From the NCBI GenBank assembly GCA_013176395.1, contig JABMLP010000012.1:186001-250000 (forward strand): 64,000 bases of DNA. The letters are read 5' to 3'. Each line of letters begins with the position of its first letter. Within the stretch, counting starts at the first letter, position 1. This document shows, piece by piece, positions 44,980 to 54,866 of this stretch. The notes beneath the pieces are model-generated. The model was not told where the DNA came from and ran no database searches. It saw only the letters and a list, made by a program, of their open reading frames with translations. Source of the DNA: Venturia oleaginea (Eukaryota; Ascomycota; Dothideomycetes; Venturiales; Venturiaceae). Both the position numbers and the translations under genes were made by a program.

Positions 44980-44980
44980 A

Positions 44981-46782
44981 CAGTGTGGACCCCAGATATG
45001 ACCCACGAAAATCCTCCAAAGCGCATGCTACACGCGTTATCCCCACCAATGCCTTCAAAATCATCCAAAAAATCGCCGGATTACGAAGTTCAACTATCAA
45101 AGACTACTTATGCACTACAAAATAAAGACTTTTCGTCTATTAGGGCTGCTGCAAAGTTCTTTCAAGTTGATAACAAAACACTACAGCGCAGGCTCAACGG
45201 CGGCTTGACGAACTCTACCAGCCACGAAATGACCCAAATTCTTACCATCGCGGAAGAAGATACTCTTGTACGCTGGATTAAGCGATACACAAATACTGGA
45301 ACTCATATTACCAACCCGTTGCTCAAAGAGCTCGCAATTCATATTCGACACGCACGCGTCACATCTTATCCTACCTACCATCCCACGCTTCACTATCAAC
45401 GATAAATGGATCCAGCGCTTTCAAAAAAGACATCCTGAGATAGCAGGAGTATATGCTCGTCAGCTAGAGGATGTACGCAACGAGGGGGCAACATATGAGC
45501 ATGTAAAACGCTGGTTTGACGCAGTCGGAGAGATGCTCCAGGAGCATAAGTACGATCCTGCGCATATGTGGAATATGGATGAGGCTGGATTTGGTATTGG
45601 CGAAGAGCAGGCGTTGAAGGTGCTTGTACATCTCGACAGTACACAGAAGTACAAGGTGATCGGAGGCAAACAGGAGTGGGTAACAGTGATTGAGTGCATC
45701 AATGCCGCAGCCGAAGCGCTGGCGCCGCTCCTGATATTCAAAGGCCAGGATGTTAATACGCGATGGATCAATGAATCATCACCTCTGGGATGGCACTTTG
45801 CAACAAGCAAGAATGGCTGGACCTCGAATAACCATGGGTTGGCGTGGTTAATCAATGTTTTCGACCCTCTTACCCGCGAGAAGGCTGCGGGTCGCCAGCG
45901 TTTACTTGTCGCGGATGGCCATGGAAGTCATATCCAGGGCGATTTTATTGCCTACTGCATGGAGCATAATATTGATCTCCTAATTATGCCTCCTCACTGC
46001 TCACATATACTACAACCGCTTGATGTAGGCGTGTTTGCGGCGTTTAAACGGGCCCATACTATCGAAACGCATGCGATCTCCCGGCTCAGTTCACAGCGCA
46101 TCCCAGGCTCAGAATGGATTGAATCACTCTCTCGTGCACGCGAAAGGGCTATGAGCAAGGAAAATATCCTTAGTGGATGGCGTGGCACCGGCTTATGGCC
46201 TGCGCTTCCTACGCGAGTACTCAGAGGGCTTCCGAAAGACTCACCTATACCGGCTCCACAACCAATTACACCACGCGCAATAACTACTCTCGATCTCTCT
46301 TTACTACAGAGCTCTCCTCCAGAAGTAGTTGAAGTATCAAAATCAAATAAAAAGTTCATAGAGTCGTTGCGCGAGTGCCATGCCGTTGTTTCGCCGGTAC
46401 GGCGCTATGCAGAGCGTATGACACGCCTATGCGAAACTCAAAATGCAACCATTGCAATTCAAGCTAAACAAATAGCTGAGCAATCCGAACTTTTGCGGAA
46501 GCGGAAGAAGGCTAAAAAGGGTAAAAGAGTTCGATTAGAGGGTGTTGCGGTCTATTCGACTACGGAAGTGTTGCGTATAGCCCGCGAGGAGGAGGCGCGC
46601 GTTGAAGCAAAAAAGCCACGGGGGCGCCAACGCAAAGTTATTATAGTTGAGACTAGTTCGGAGGAGCAAGATGAGGATTCTGAGGATTTATTAGATAGTT
46701 TATTAAAACGCCAGTGGCACGTAGGCGGCGCGCAGTGTTCTCACATGTCGAGGTTTGATTTTCGTGGGTCATATCTGGGGTA
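44981..46782 (+). mobile_element. Fot1/pogo-type DNA transposon, right tip lost
   Basis: The left end CAGTGTGGACCCCAGATATG follows a TA (44979-44980). A 25-bp inverted match ACCCCAGATATGACCCACGA... is present near both ends (44990 and 46781). The last roughly 9 bases of the right end, and the right TA, are replaced by the start of X copy B. The size, about 1.8 kb, and single transposase fit Fot1-type elements (the group that includes Flipper of Botrytis). Confidence 0.8.
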
Positions 46783-46783
46783 A
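44983..46783 (+). pseudogene. Fot1/pogo-type transposase, one frameshift
   Basis: DDE transposase of the pogo group, inserting at TA. The first part (frame of 44983-45405) has a psq-type helix-turn-helix (SIRAAAKFFQVDNKTLQRRL) and the start of the CENP-B domain. The remaining residues (frame of 45266-46783) run from FTINDKWIQRFQKRHPE through the catalytic Asp residues in NMDEAGFGIG, VADGHGSH and HILQPLDVGVF, then SGWRGTGLWP and a long charged tail. A one-base change near 45350-45390 separates the DNA-binding and catalytic parts. All three catalytic motifs are intact, so the copy decayed recently. Confidence 0.85.
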
Positions 46784-47497
46784 AAACAGCACACACAGCG
46801 AGAACTCAATTTTTGGAATTTATAGAAGTATCATCTAAAGATCATCAAAACACCTCTGCCAGTGGCCGCTCCGGCCTCTAGAGGCCATCGCGCGTCCCTC
46901 AGCGTCGATGAGATACCTCTAGAGTCGCCGTCGCGGCCACGGCAGAGCAAGCAGACGAATACATGAGCAAGCTACACGAACGATGCGTCCACCAAAGACA
47001 ACAGCAACCATCTAGTCACTATCTCCCGGCTAGTCCATCACCCCAGATGACACTGCAACGCTCCGAGTCGACGAGTCACCGCTAGAACGGCAATACCTTC
47101 AACACAACTCAAACACCAAACGCCCGGTGTGCAACAATCGGCACCACACACCAGTGCAACGACTAGACAACCTCTCCCAACGTCTTGGCAAACCGTCCTG
47201 CTACAAGCTGTTGCCCAGAGCCTTGAGCCTCTCCCCAAACTGTTGCCTCCCAGTTATGGCATTGGCAAGAGTAGGTGCGCGACACAGTAAGTAGTAAGGA
47301 CGCATAGAAGGAGCCTATTGGCGGCAAATCCCCTCCCTGTAAGCTAGCAGACGTAGCCTTGAGCCTCTCCCCAGACTGTTGCGTCCCAGTTATGGCATTG
47401 GCAAGAGTAGGTGCGCGATATAGCAAGCAGGGAGAGCGACTAGCAGCAGGTAGGCTCCGACTATAAGACGGCAGGTCTATAGCACGATCGGCGCCAT
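46783..47497 (+). mobile_element. retroelement X, copy B (3' truncated)
   Basis: Nearly identical to the first roughly 715 bp of copy A (from AACAGCACACACAGCG to AGGTCTATAGCACGATCGGCGCCAT), with part of the tandem array collapsed. The left edge joins the damaged Fot1 right end. The right edge stops mid-element and joins a Tc1 transposase fragment, so deletion or recombination shaped both sides. Confidence 0.75.
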
Positions 47498-47940
47498 AAG
47501 GCAAAGGAGGACGAAACACCAAAAGGAAACTGCATGACACAGGTTTCTACGCCAAAAAGATACTGCCGCAACACAGTGAAGCTATTCAGGCCTTGGAGAA
47601 GCGTCACCAGCGCAAATACTGGCTTCAAGAGGATGGTGATCCTTCTCACGGAATCAAGTCACCTAACAGTGACCCTGCAGTCATAAAAAGAGAAGCAGAC
47701 CTTCTATTACTTATTCACCCTCCTCAATCATGTGATCTCAAGCCCATTGAGTCTTGTTGGAACATCATTAAGTCCAGATTAGCTGGCAGGAGGTGGTCGT
47801 CGGTGGCTCATTTCAAGGCTGAAATCTAGGCAGAATGGGACAAGATAACGCTCACAATGATACGGAAAAGGATCAGAGAGATGCCAGAGAGATGTAAGAT
47901 GATTCAGCAAAAACCAGAGATCCATTGCAAGTCAAACGTG
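47498..47940 (+). pseudogene. Tc1/mariner-type transposase C-terminal fragment
   Basis: The C-terminal third of a DDE transposase: the second catalytic motif in LQEDGDPSHG and the third in SCDLKPIESCWNIIKSRL, then an in-frame stop at 47827-47829 and a short continuation (EWDKITLTMIRKRIREMPER). N-terminal DNA-binding and first catalytic regions are missing. It is a different lineage from the Tc1 transposase at 58.8 kb (LKPIESCWNI against LNPIENVWRL). Confidence 0.75.
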
Positions 47941-48140
47941 TGGTAAATAGCATAATACATTCAAGTTCAAAAGATGGGATGGGATGGTGGGTCCGAGCGC
48001 CCTGCGCAGTCAGATTTGAGGAACCCTGTGGAGCCTGCCCAAGGGCGCCTCCAAGATAGGGTCTCGAAGAGTAAGGTATAAAGCTCGAGCTTTCCATTGA
48101 TAGATCTCAATTTCAAGGTTCATCTCATCCTACCTCCATT

Positions 48141-48768
48141 ATGTACCAAAAATCTCTCATTATACTTGCACTAGCCACAGCTTTCATCGCTGGTGCTCTA
48201 CCATCCCGCTCCACAACTCTTACAACCTATTGTTGAACCACGAGATACCATCTCTCCAAACTTTGAAGGCTTCCTTGATGCTCGAGCACCTGTAAGTAGT
48301 GCCCAGATACAAGATACCTCGCTAATTCTTTCTCAAAGTATGGGAGGGACAGGCGCAGGTCGTTACAAGAGAGTGAGTCCAATCTAACAAAACGAAGTCT
48401 CGCAGCTAGTTCTCCCAGGCGACGATTCAGCCTGATGCTTTTCCACAGCATTTGGCTATTCGGGTACGTTCTCTTGCTTCGATTCAGCGACTAAGACTGA
48501 ACATTCAGATTATTAAATCCCTAGCACTACTGACACAGAATCTTGTCAACATGGGAGTGAGTGTATCGCAGACGCAAAAAACACAACCTACTAATTGAGA
48601 AATAGAACATCGGTACATATGCAAACAGGCGTGCTATCGAACCTCTAGTTGAGGACTCGTCTACGAAGGGTGAACTGGTTACTATGCACGGTAAACGCGT
48701 AAGTCTCCTTTTCGTGTTCCTCTTGCCCATAACTTATTTAAAAGACGGGAGGAAGGATGTGTTGCTAG
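48141..48768 (+). pseudogene. candidate secreted peptide precursor with mini-exons (one frameshift)
   Basis: ATG 48141 starts a clear signal peptide (MYQKSLIILALATAFIAGAL). After one extra base near 48190-48200 the frame continues through PQLLQPIVEPRDTISPNFEG to MGGTGAGRYKR at 48372. Mini-exons follow at 48431-48463, 48509-48556, 48606-48698 and 48745-48768. All are multiples of three and separated by 45-58 bp GT..AG introns with branch-like motifs. Ends include YKR, MHGKR and a last exon TGGRMCC-stop. Lys-Arg pairs suggest Kex2 cleavage in the secretory pathway, as for fungal peptide pheromones and RiPP precursors. No match to a named family is claimed. The frameshift could be a pseudogene lesion or a sequence error. 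A TATAAA lies near 48078. Confidence 0.55.
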
Positions 48769-48810
48769 ACAGCCGGTCCATGGCCCACGCTCGATGGCTA
48801 AGATTTGCAG

Positions 48811-49116
48811 GGCATGGTTGGGAATGGGAAACCCTGCTGCTAGCTTAGAGCGTTTACTAACTTCTCAGGGTATGGGTGGAATAGGGGCCAGCAGGTCTCA
48901 TGGCAGAAGGGTCACTGGACTTGGGGAAAGGGTAAGTTTCTTCCACATATCTCATTTCCATCAGCTTAGTGTGAAGGGAACTGGCAAGATGGCTTGCTGC
49001 TAGAAGGCTGATCTCGTAGGGTGGATATCGAATGTGCTGCTAATCTATCGGCTATGGAAAGACGACTGTATACTAAAGGCTGATTCTTGCAGAATATGGG
49101 TAAAACTTGCTACTGA
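48811..49116 (+). other. extra terminal mini-exons downstream of the peptide gene
   Basis: Each candidate exon follows an AG acceptor. They are 48811-48843 (GMVGNGKPCC-stop), 48869-48931 (GMGGIGASRSHGRRVTGLGE-type, bounded by CAG and GTAAGT), 48965-49003 or a slightly shorter form (VKGTGKMACC-stop) and 49093-49116 (NMGKTCY-stop). They repeat the themes of the upstream gene (GMGG...R and Gly-Lys/Arg-x-Cys-Cys-stop). They could be alternative last exons or duplicated remnants. Confidence 0.45.
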
Positions 49117-49458
49117 TAGCCTGTATTGCTACAATTGAAAGACAACAGCATATTTACCAAGGACTAAATGTTTCAGGGTCTTGGAAAAGGTGGGAGGACG
49201 TGCGGCTGATCGTGTTCTTTCGTTGGGGCTTGAAATGCCAATGGGGCTTGATAGTGTTTGGATCTTGCTATTTGAATACACTTCGAATGCCAATTGTAAA
49301 GAGCGGAATCCATTATGCTATAGATTTTCATGACATGTTGGAAATGGAAATGCAGATTGATAAGGGTCATAATAATGGTACTCGCTCATGTCTTCAGAGG
49401 TCTTACTCCAAAAAATCAGACACAAGTTAAGTGGTGCCGATAGAATGGAAAAGTTACC

Positions 49459-50265
49459 CTATATCAAACGCAACAGAACATCGCAGAAGTCTCTGCCCTG
49501 ATACTGCTCACTCCAGAAAGCAGCCTTGTCAACTAGAACAAGGACGAAGATCTCGAATCGTTGACGAGCTCTTTTGTTTGCCGTGAATTCCACTTGACGA
49601 TCTCGCACGTAGCGATCGCTATATAATAAATACTCTTGACAATCCACCTCCAGAATTTCGAGGCAGAGTTTGGATAAACCCTTTTTAGTATGTCGGAACT
49701 GTACTGCAGCAGCCCTACATAACACCTTAACATCTAGAGGAAGGTTAAAAGGAAAGAAAATAGGCTTTTGATGGAAACCGCGGCGTGGCATAGCGCCAAT
49801 TCGGCTTCTCTGCAGCTTCCAGCTTGATACCTTCTCAGGTTTTATGATAGGGACTTTCAAGTTCCAATCAACACAGCGAAACAGGTTTGTGGACCTATCA
49901 GGACGAAGGCAATGCGATGCTCGTGATGGACTCAGACCCCATATTGGCTCCCACATAGCGTTAAGGTGTGCAGGTCGCACATCCCAGATCAATACCTCGT
50001 TCAGGCTGGTCATCGATAGTAGCTGGAGCCTTAACGATTTATTGATTCTTTCATCCAAGTCGAAAATATCGATAGTCTGTATCCTTTGCGCAATACCGCA
50101 GTGCTGTAACACAGACAACAGTATACTCAAAGCTCCAGCAGAACCGTGAATAGCGTGGGTTGAATGTTGTCGTTCTCCCGGGACATCCTGCTCTCTAAGC
50201 TGACGAAATATAGACCATGAAAAAGTTCGAACGCCTTTCTCAGCAAGAACTATTATCTTTGTCAA
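49459..50265 (-). CDS. uncharacterised protein, partial model
   Basis: A 268-residue open frame. It stays open upstream to about 50320 without an ATG, so the start is probably in another exon or lost. The content is Arg/Trp-rich with alternating hydrophobic stretches (QRIQTIDIFDLDERINKSLR, LSMTSLNEVLIWDVRPAHL). No signal peptide, membrane span or known motif is recognised. It reads away from the secreted peptide gene at 50347, with under 100 bases between. It may be a pseudogene. Confidence 0.4.
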   Translation of the reverse strand: MTKIIVLAEKGVRTFSWSIFRQLREQDVPGERQHSTHAIHGSAGALSILLSVLQHCGIAQRIQTIDIFDLDERINKSLRLQLLSMTSLNEVLIWDVRPAHLNAMWEPIWGLSPSRASHCLRPDRSTNLFRCVDWNLKVPIIKPEKVSSWKLQRSRIGAMPRRGFHQKPIFFPFNLPLDVKVLCRAAAVQFRHTKKGLSKLCLEILEVDCQEYLLYSDRYVRDRQVEFTANKRARQRFEIFVLVLVDKAAFWSEQYQGRDFCDVLLRLI

Positions 50266-50346
50266 GCCGCTCAGTCTTCTGTGTTTATAAAGCCCAAAGG
50301 TATCGTGAGTGTCGAAGACTCATCAATTCTTGCATCTCATCCAGAC

Positions 50347-50589
50347 ATGAAGTATAACCTAACAGCTAGCCTGTTCCTCATCGCACTGTCGACTATTAAT
50401 GCCGCCGTGTTGCATCCAATTCTCGTACCAGATCCTGTACAGGCCGTATCCGATAGTAATGTGTCCAAGGTTCTAGTGCGAGGAAACCATTGGACTGGGG
50501 ATGGAGTCAATAATGGGAAACGCGATGTCGGTGTCGGTCCTGATGGAGTGACTACCATAGAGGTTCCAGATGAGTTGCTTTCAGCTTAG
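50347..50589 (+). CDS. small secreted protein with a Kex2-type site
   Basis: 80 residues from ATG 50347 (the same frame is open further upstream, but this Met starts the signal peptide MKYNLTASLFLIALSTINAA). The mature part has a Pro-rich segment (HPILVPDPVQAV), then VRGNHWTGDGVNNGKR and a short acidic tail (PDELLSA). The Lys-Arg near residue 59 would let Kex2 release a Trp-containing peptide. No cysteines remain after the signal peptide. No family recognised. It lies 1.2 kb from the mini-exon peptide gene, with similar signal-Pro-KR layout. Confidence 0.55.
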   Translation: MKYNLTASLFLIALSTINAAVLHPILVPDPVQAVSDSNVSKVLVRGNHWTGDGVNNGKRDVGVGPDGVTTIEVPDELLSA

Positions 50590-51141
50590 GAAGCAGAGCA
50601 TGATAGCACCTTGAGAGAACGAGGACCATCTTCTGAACCCTAAACGTGCACCCGAGATAATATGTATATATTATGGTGGTATAAAATTTGACATCTCGTG
50701 GCTTCGGTCTCAAGAAAGGTTGTTGAGTTGGAAAAGAAAAATCGGGAAAGCGATCTTCAGGAGTTGGTACTTAGCTGCGTCCACTGGCCGTAGTAAGTCT
50801 CCAGGTTCAACACTGAATTGTAGACACAATCTCTTGCTACCAACCTTCTCATTCTCTCTATCGTAAATTTTGGTCATTGACCATGCTGTGTAGTGCAAAG
50901 ACCGTGAATGGGCACCGGAGTTATTCGCAGCTAGGATAAACGAAATCTTGCTAACAGCAGGTATTCATAAGAGCCTTATCTAGTTCTGATATATTGAAGG
51001 TTGGTGAGTGTCTAGATGTTGGGATCCTAGGGCGCGGTGGTGAGTCAAATGTGAATCACGACTTGAACTGGTTAGCAATACTGACAACTAGCGAAACGCA
51101 ACAGTGGTAATACCATCAGTATAGCCTAAATAAATAATGTT
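50590..51141. other. no gene recognised
   Basis: AT-rich spacer between the small secreted protein gene and the recombinase region. No repeat ends seen. Confidence 0.4.
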
Positions 51142-54100
51142 CTATCTCGCCCAAAGCTTGCCGGCCTGGTACCGTCGCAATTTCTGTGTTCTCAACTGCC
51201 TCGCTTCCCTGATATCCGCTTGTCTCTCTTCTGGTGTCATTGCGTGCCGTCTCTTGAAGTTCACCCACCGATCTCTTTGCTGCCGATACACGTGTTCATG
51301 CCATTCTGCTTCGGTAAGGTCAAGTCTAGGCCTTCCACGACTGCGTCGCTTTTGGATAGGAAGGATTGTTGTAGAGTCTTTGGAGTCCAAGGGCTTCGCG
51401 GGCTCATACTGGCAGAGACCGATGGAATCTTGATCCGCGTGGGCGTTGACACTCCAGGTGGTTTTGGAATTTGCCACCGATAAGTCAAACACTATATTCG
51501 TGGAGTCGGTCTGCGGCGCTAGGGAGACTGAATCTGAACAATAGTCATCAAATACTGGATTGAGCGCAGAGTCGGTGTGCTCAACCCCGGTTGACAGAGG
51601 ACGACTTTCCACCTTTAAGTCGACGTTGAATTCTGCACGCTCGGTTCTGAGTAATTGTGGATCTATGTTATCGAACTGAGTGGATTCACTGGACAGTCGG
51701 TGTCACTGACCACACTCTCTGCCATCGCTGGACAGCCGGTGTCATTGTCCACGCTCAAGACGCTGGATGATTCGCCGTCAGAGTGTAGAGTTTCAGTATT
51801 GTTTGTGGTGATGGGAGATGTGGTCAGGTGCTCGAGCCAGCGAGGCTCGTTTTCGACTTTGAAGCCGCATCTACAGGACGAACCTATCGACCGCTTTGAG
51901 ATGTTGTGTTTTTTGGCGAGGTGGGCAGTGACATGACCCCATGTGTATAGGGGTAGTGAGCATTCTGAGCAGTTGTACGGGTGCTGACTTGGAAAATGGG
52001 GCGCCAGTCTGCTATCATGACATGTTGCGACATGAATACTCCAGGCTGATGGTCCCTGATTAACCAACACAGGACAAATTGGACACTGAAACGCTCTTCT
52101 GAACGCTCCGTGCTCTAGGTGCACGTCGCGATAGTGCTTAGTGAGGTTGGATTTATGCAGAGATGCGTGGTCGCACAAGAGACACGCGTACGAGCTCAAG
52201 ATCTCTACCTGAAAGCTGAATTAGCATGACGTCAGTTGGGTGGAGAGGTGACATTTGCATACCTTTTTTCGAATGTTAGCGGATGGATTGAAGTTCTTGA
52301 GCTCCATGAATTGCGTCCGTTCCTTTCTAATGTTGGGATTTTCAATAAAGCCAAGTTGATGAAGTCCGACTCTTGTTTCGTAAGCTCGCTTACCGGTTAG
52401 ATTAGCAACGAGCAAGTCGACGAACAGTTCAGTTGGAACATTTCAGCCTGTTTGCAGCCAGCTGCTTTGAATCTTGCCAATTGTCTCCTCTGTTATACTC
52501 ATCTTGCTGTCGTCTGTGGTGACAGGAGGTATAAGAATATCTTGAGCAGCCTTAGAATCGATGAGAGCGAAAAATTCGGCTCTCCGTCTTTCAAGAATCT
52601 GCTCTGTCAACAGTTCTCGCATGTTCCAGATCTGAGTAGAAATTCGTTTCCGAACTTCTCCGTGGGCACCTATTCTCTGGGCAAAAAGAGACTTCATAGT
52701 GGGTTGCGTATCGATCGCCGTTTTATCGGCCTCAGAAAGGTCTGCCGGTGCGCCAGGAACTCTCTGAAACGACGGGGTTGAGATGTCCTTGAAAAGTTTG
52801 GGTCTCCTCCAAATGCAGTGCCTAAGCTTAGGCTAGCGAAATTGAAGTTTAGGCAGCTGGTCTGATAAGAGCTCTTGAAGATCCTGCTAGACTGGTCCGT
52901 AACGTAGTTTCGGGAAGCTTCCGTCAATAGTACCTAGTAATATTAGTCATCTCTTTTAGAACGCCGCTCGGGTATCTTACCATTGAGTTCGTTGCCAGTC
53001 CCTACACGAATGGAGTAATATTTCGGAGAATAACGATACCCCGCCACATGACAGACTCGGCGCCAGAGCTTCCAACGATAGCTATCGGAAATCGAGAAGA
53101 CGAGTTCGTCTTGGATCTCGTCCTTCCAGCGCAGCGCAACATATTGGGATACCGAGAGGTTAGGAATCTGAAGGCTTCGTCGGCAAGTGCTTTTGATATG
53201 AACCATTTAACTAAACAAGTAGTTGGACAGGGCATCACGAAGGTCGTAAACTCGAGTACCCTGTTTATAAGCGTTAAAAGTGTAACATAGCATCAAAATA
53301 GAGACATACTGATGGGTATAGTTTATGAATACTGTGCCCTTTTGATCTTTGGAATCCTTGTCGTTAAAGTCAATTCCAGCTTTCCGCTTTGAGGGTCAGC
53401 GCGGTCGCAGATAAGCCCGATTTCGAAATCTTTATAGCGTAGATTATCGAGACATCCGCCCCGACAGCCAGTGATAACAGCTATCAGCGCTTTACAGTGC
53501 CAGCTATGTAGCTTCGCGCTGCTGCTATCCATCTTATCTGCTTGCTCATGGAGTACATTGAGGAGCATAACAAGATCTGCGGCCGATGTTTGGCCTTTCT
53601 TGTGTAACACAGTCTTTGCGAGGCCTTTATCAGATGCAAGCGTGGTGGATATCTACTAAAAACCAAAGTGAGCTATGTTTGCCTGGCAGGAGCCACTGAT
53701 ACATACTGATGTATTCTCCCAGACAGCATCATGGCCATGTGGCCTTTTACTAGTTTGATACTTCGATTTCCAGTGCTCTCTTTCCTTCCAGTCAGTGACA
53801 CGAGCTCGACGAGCTTCGAGGCACTGGTCATCCGCATTGCCGATCAGGTTCTGCCATTCGCGGAGAACCGTAAAAACGGAGTTGACTGTGCGCACCATGC
53901 AGGCCTCATTAGGCTGGTCTTCGAGTTGAACTTGAGGTCTCCAATAGAAACCCTCATCGACGTAATGGATCAGATAGCTCTTGATAAGATCGATAGCATC
54001 TGGGTCAAAGTTACAGTGCTGACCCAAGTTTCGTCAGACTGCTCTTGTGTCATCTGCCTGGCGTCCTCGCACCAGCTAAGGTTCAATTAGTAGGACATAA

Positions 54101-54480
54101 AGCATTGTAGGATCTTTATGGGGAGACATACTCTCGAAAACTTTGACCAGTTTTCTGTCGGTCAATGTTAATCTTCTTCGAAATGCAAATATTATGCTTC
54201 GGTCCAAGGTTCTCTTGCTCTCGTTGAGCAGCCAAGGCGGCGACTGAAGCAGCTGCCTTTTCCCTGATTCTCTTCTTCTCTTCTCGCTTCGGGCGATGTT
54301 CCTATGGTATCGTTCCATGACTGAGCGCTGGATGGGGTGAAATTGAAAGGGTAAAGATGACTCGGATTTGATGGAAGAACTACGATAATCAGCAAGTTGT
54401 CTGGAGACAAGATTGGAGACAGGATACGGCGGTTCTACAGGCGCCTTTTTTGCCCCCCATGGAGCCCCAAGTGGCGACAC
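51142..54480 (-). pseudogene. DUF3435/FluG-type tyrosine recombinase with C2H2 fingers, decayed
   Basis: Minus-strand pieces in the expected order. A helical N-terminal part (about 54076-54480). YWRPQVQLEDQP ... VFTVLREWQNL (53656-54027). ITGCRGGCLDNLRYKDFEI with the first catalytic Arg (about 53462). FVMPCPTTCLVKWFISKALA after a plausible 49-bp intron (about 53245-53293). YSPKYYSIRVGTGNEL (about 53007). Then RNYVTDQSSRIFKSSYQTS with the candidate nucleophile Tyr (about 52866). Next is a charged RRRAEFFALID segment, then C2H2 fingers (CLLCDHASLHKSNLTKHYRD, CPICP, CSECSLPLYTWGHVTAHLAKKH) and a basic tail. At least two frame changes (near 53160 and 51670) are not explained by introns. DUF3435 proteins include the recombinases (captains) of giant Starship elements. 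Membership here is inferred from motif layout. Confidence 0.6.
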
Positions 54481-54779
54481 CTGCGAGGTGCCGCCCGGCT
54501 TTTGATTTCACATCTGGTATTGATAGTATGTAACGAGAGCAAGGTGACAAGACACGTATAAGCTCGTATTTCATGTCACGGGACGTCTAGAGAGACAACA
54601 TCAATTTGAGCAGCGTGAAGCTGACCGGGTGGACTCTTCAAATCACTCAATACCAGAGTGAATAGTCGCCGAAAAAGATGCTGAAGGTGGAAATTGGAAG
54701 GTGGAGAGCGAGGCATGAGCAACGCAAAAATAGCCCAACGCAAAAATGCTGATGCCTGATCGAGTACTTTTGCCAACAC

Positions 54780-54866
54780 GGCTTTATTGGTGCAAAAAAA
54801 GACTCTCCGCTCCCAGAATCGAACTAGGAACTATCATATGGTATTGCGGGGTGCCTGATCTTGAGG
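54780..54866 (-). repeat. repeat Y copy 2, 3' part with pol III-like end
   Basis: On the minus strand: a B-box-like GTTCGATTC inside a TTCCTAGTTCGATTCTGGGA stem-loop, then AGCGGAGAGTC and a run of seven T. The 5' continuation lies at 56469-56790, beyond X copy C. This is tRNA-like at its end, but no acceptor-stem partner or D-arm was found, so it is not called as a tRNA. Confidence 0.5.

Noticed and set aside
54790..54866. tRNA gene on the minus strand
   Set aside because: Only a T-arm/B-box-like part and a T run are visible. No matching acceptor strand or A-box even after rejoining the split repeat.
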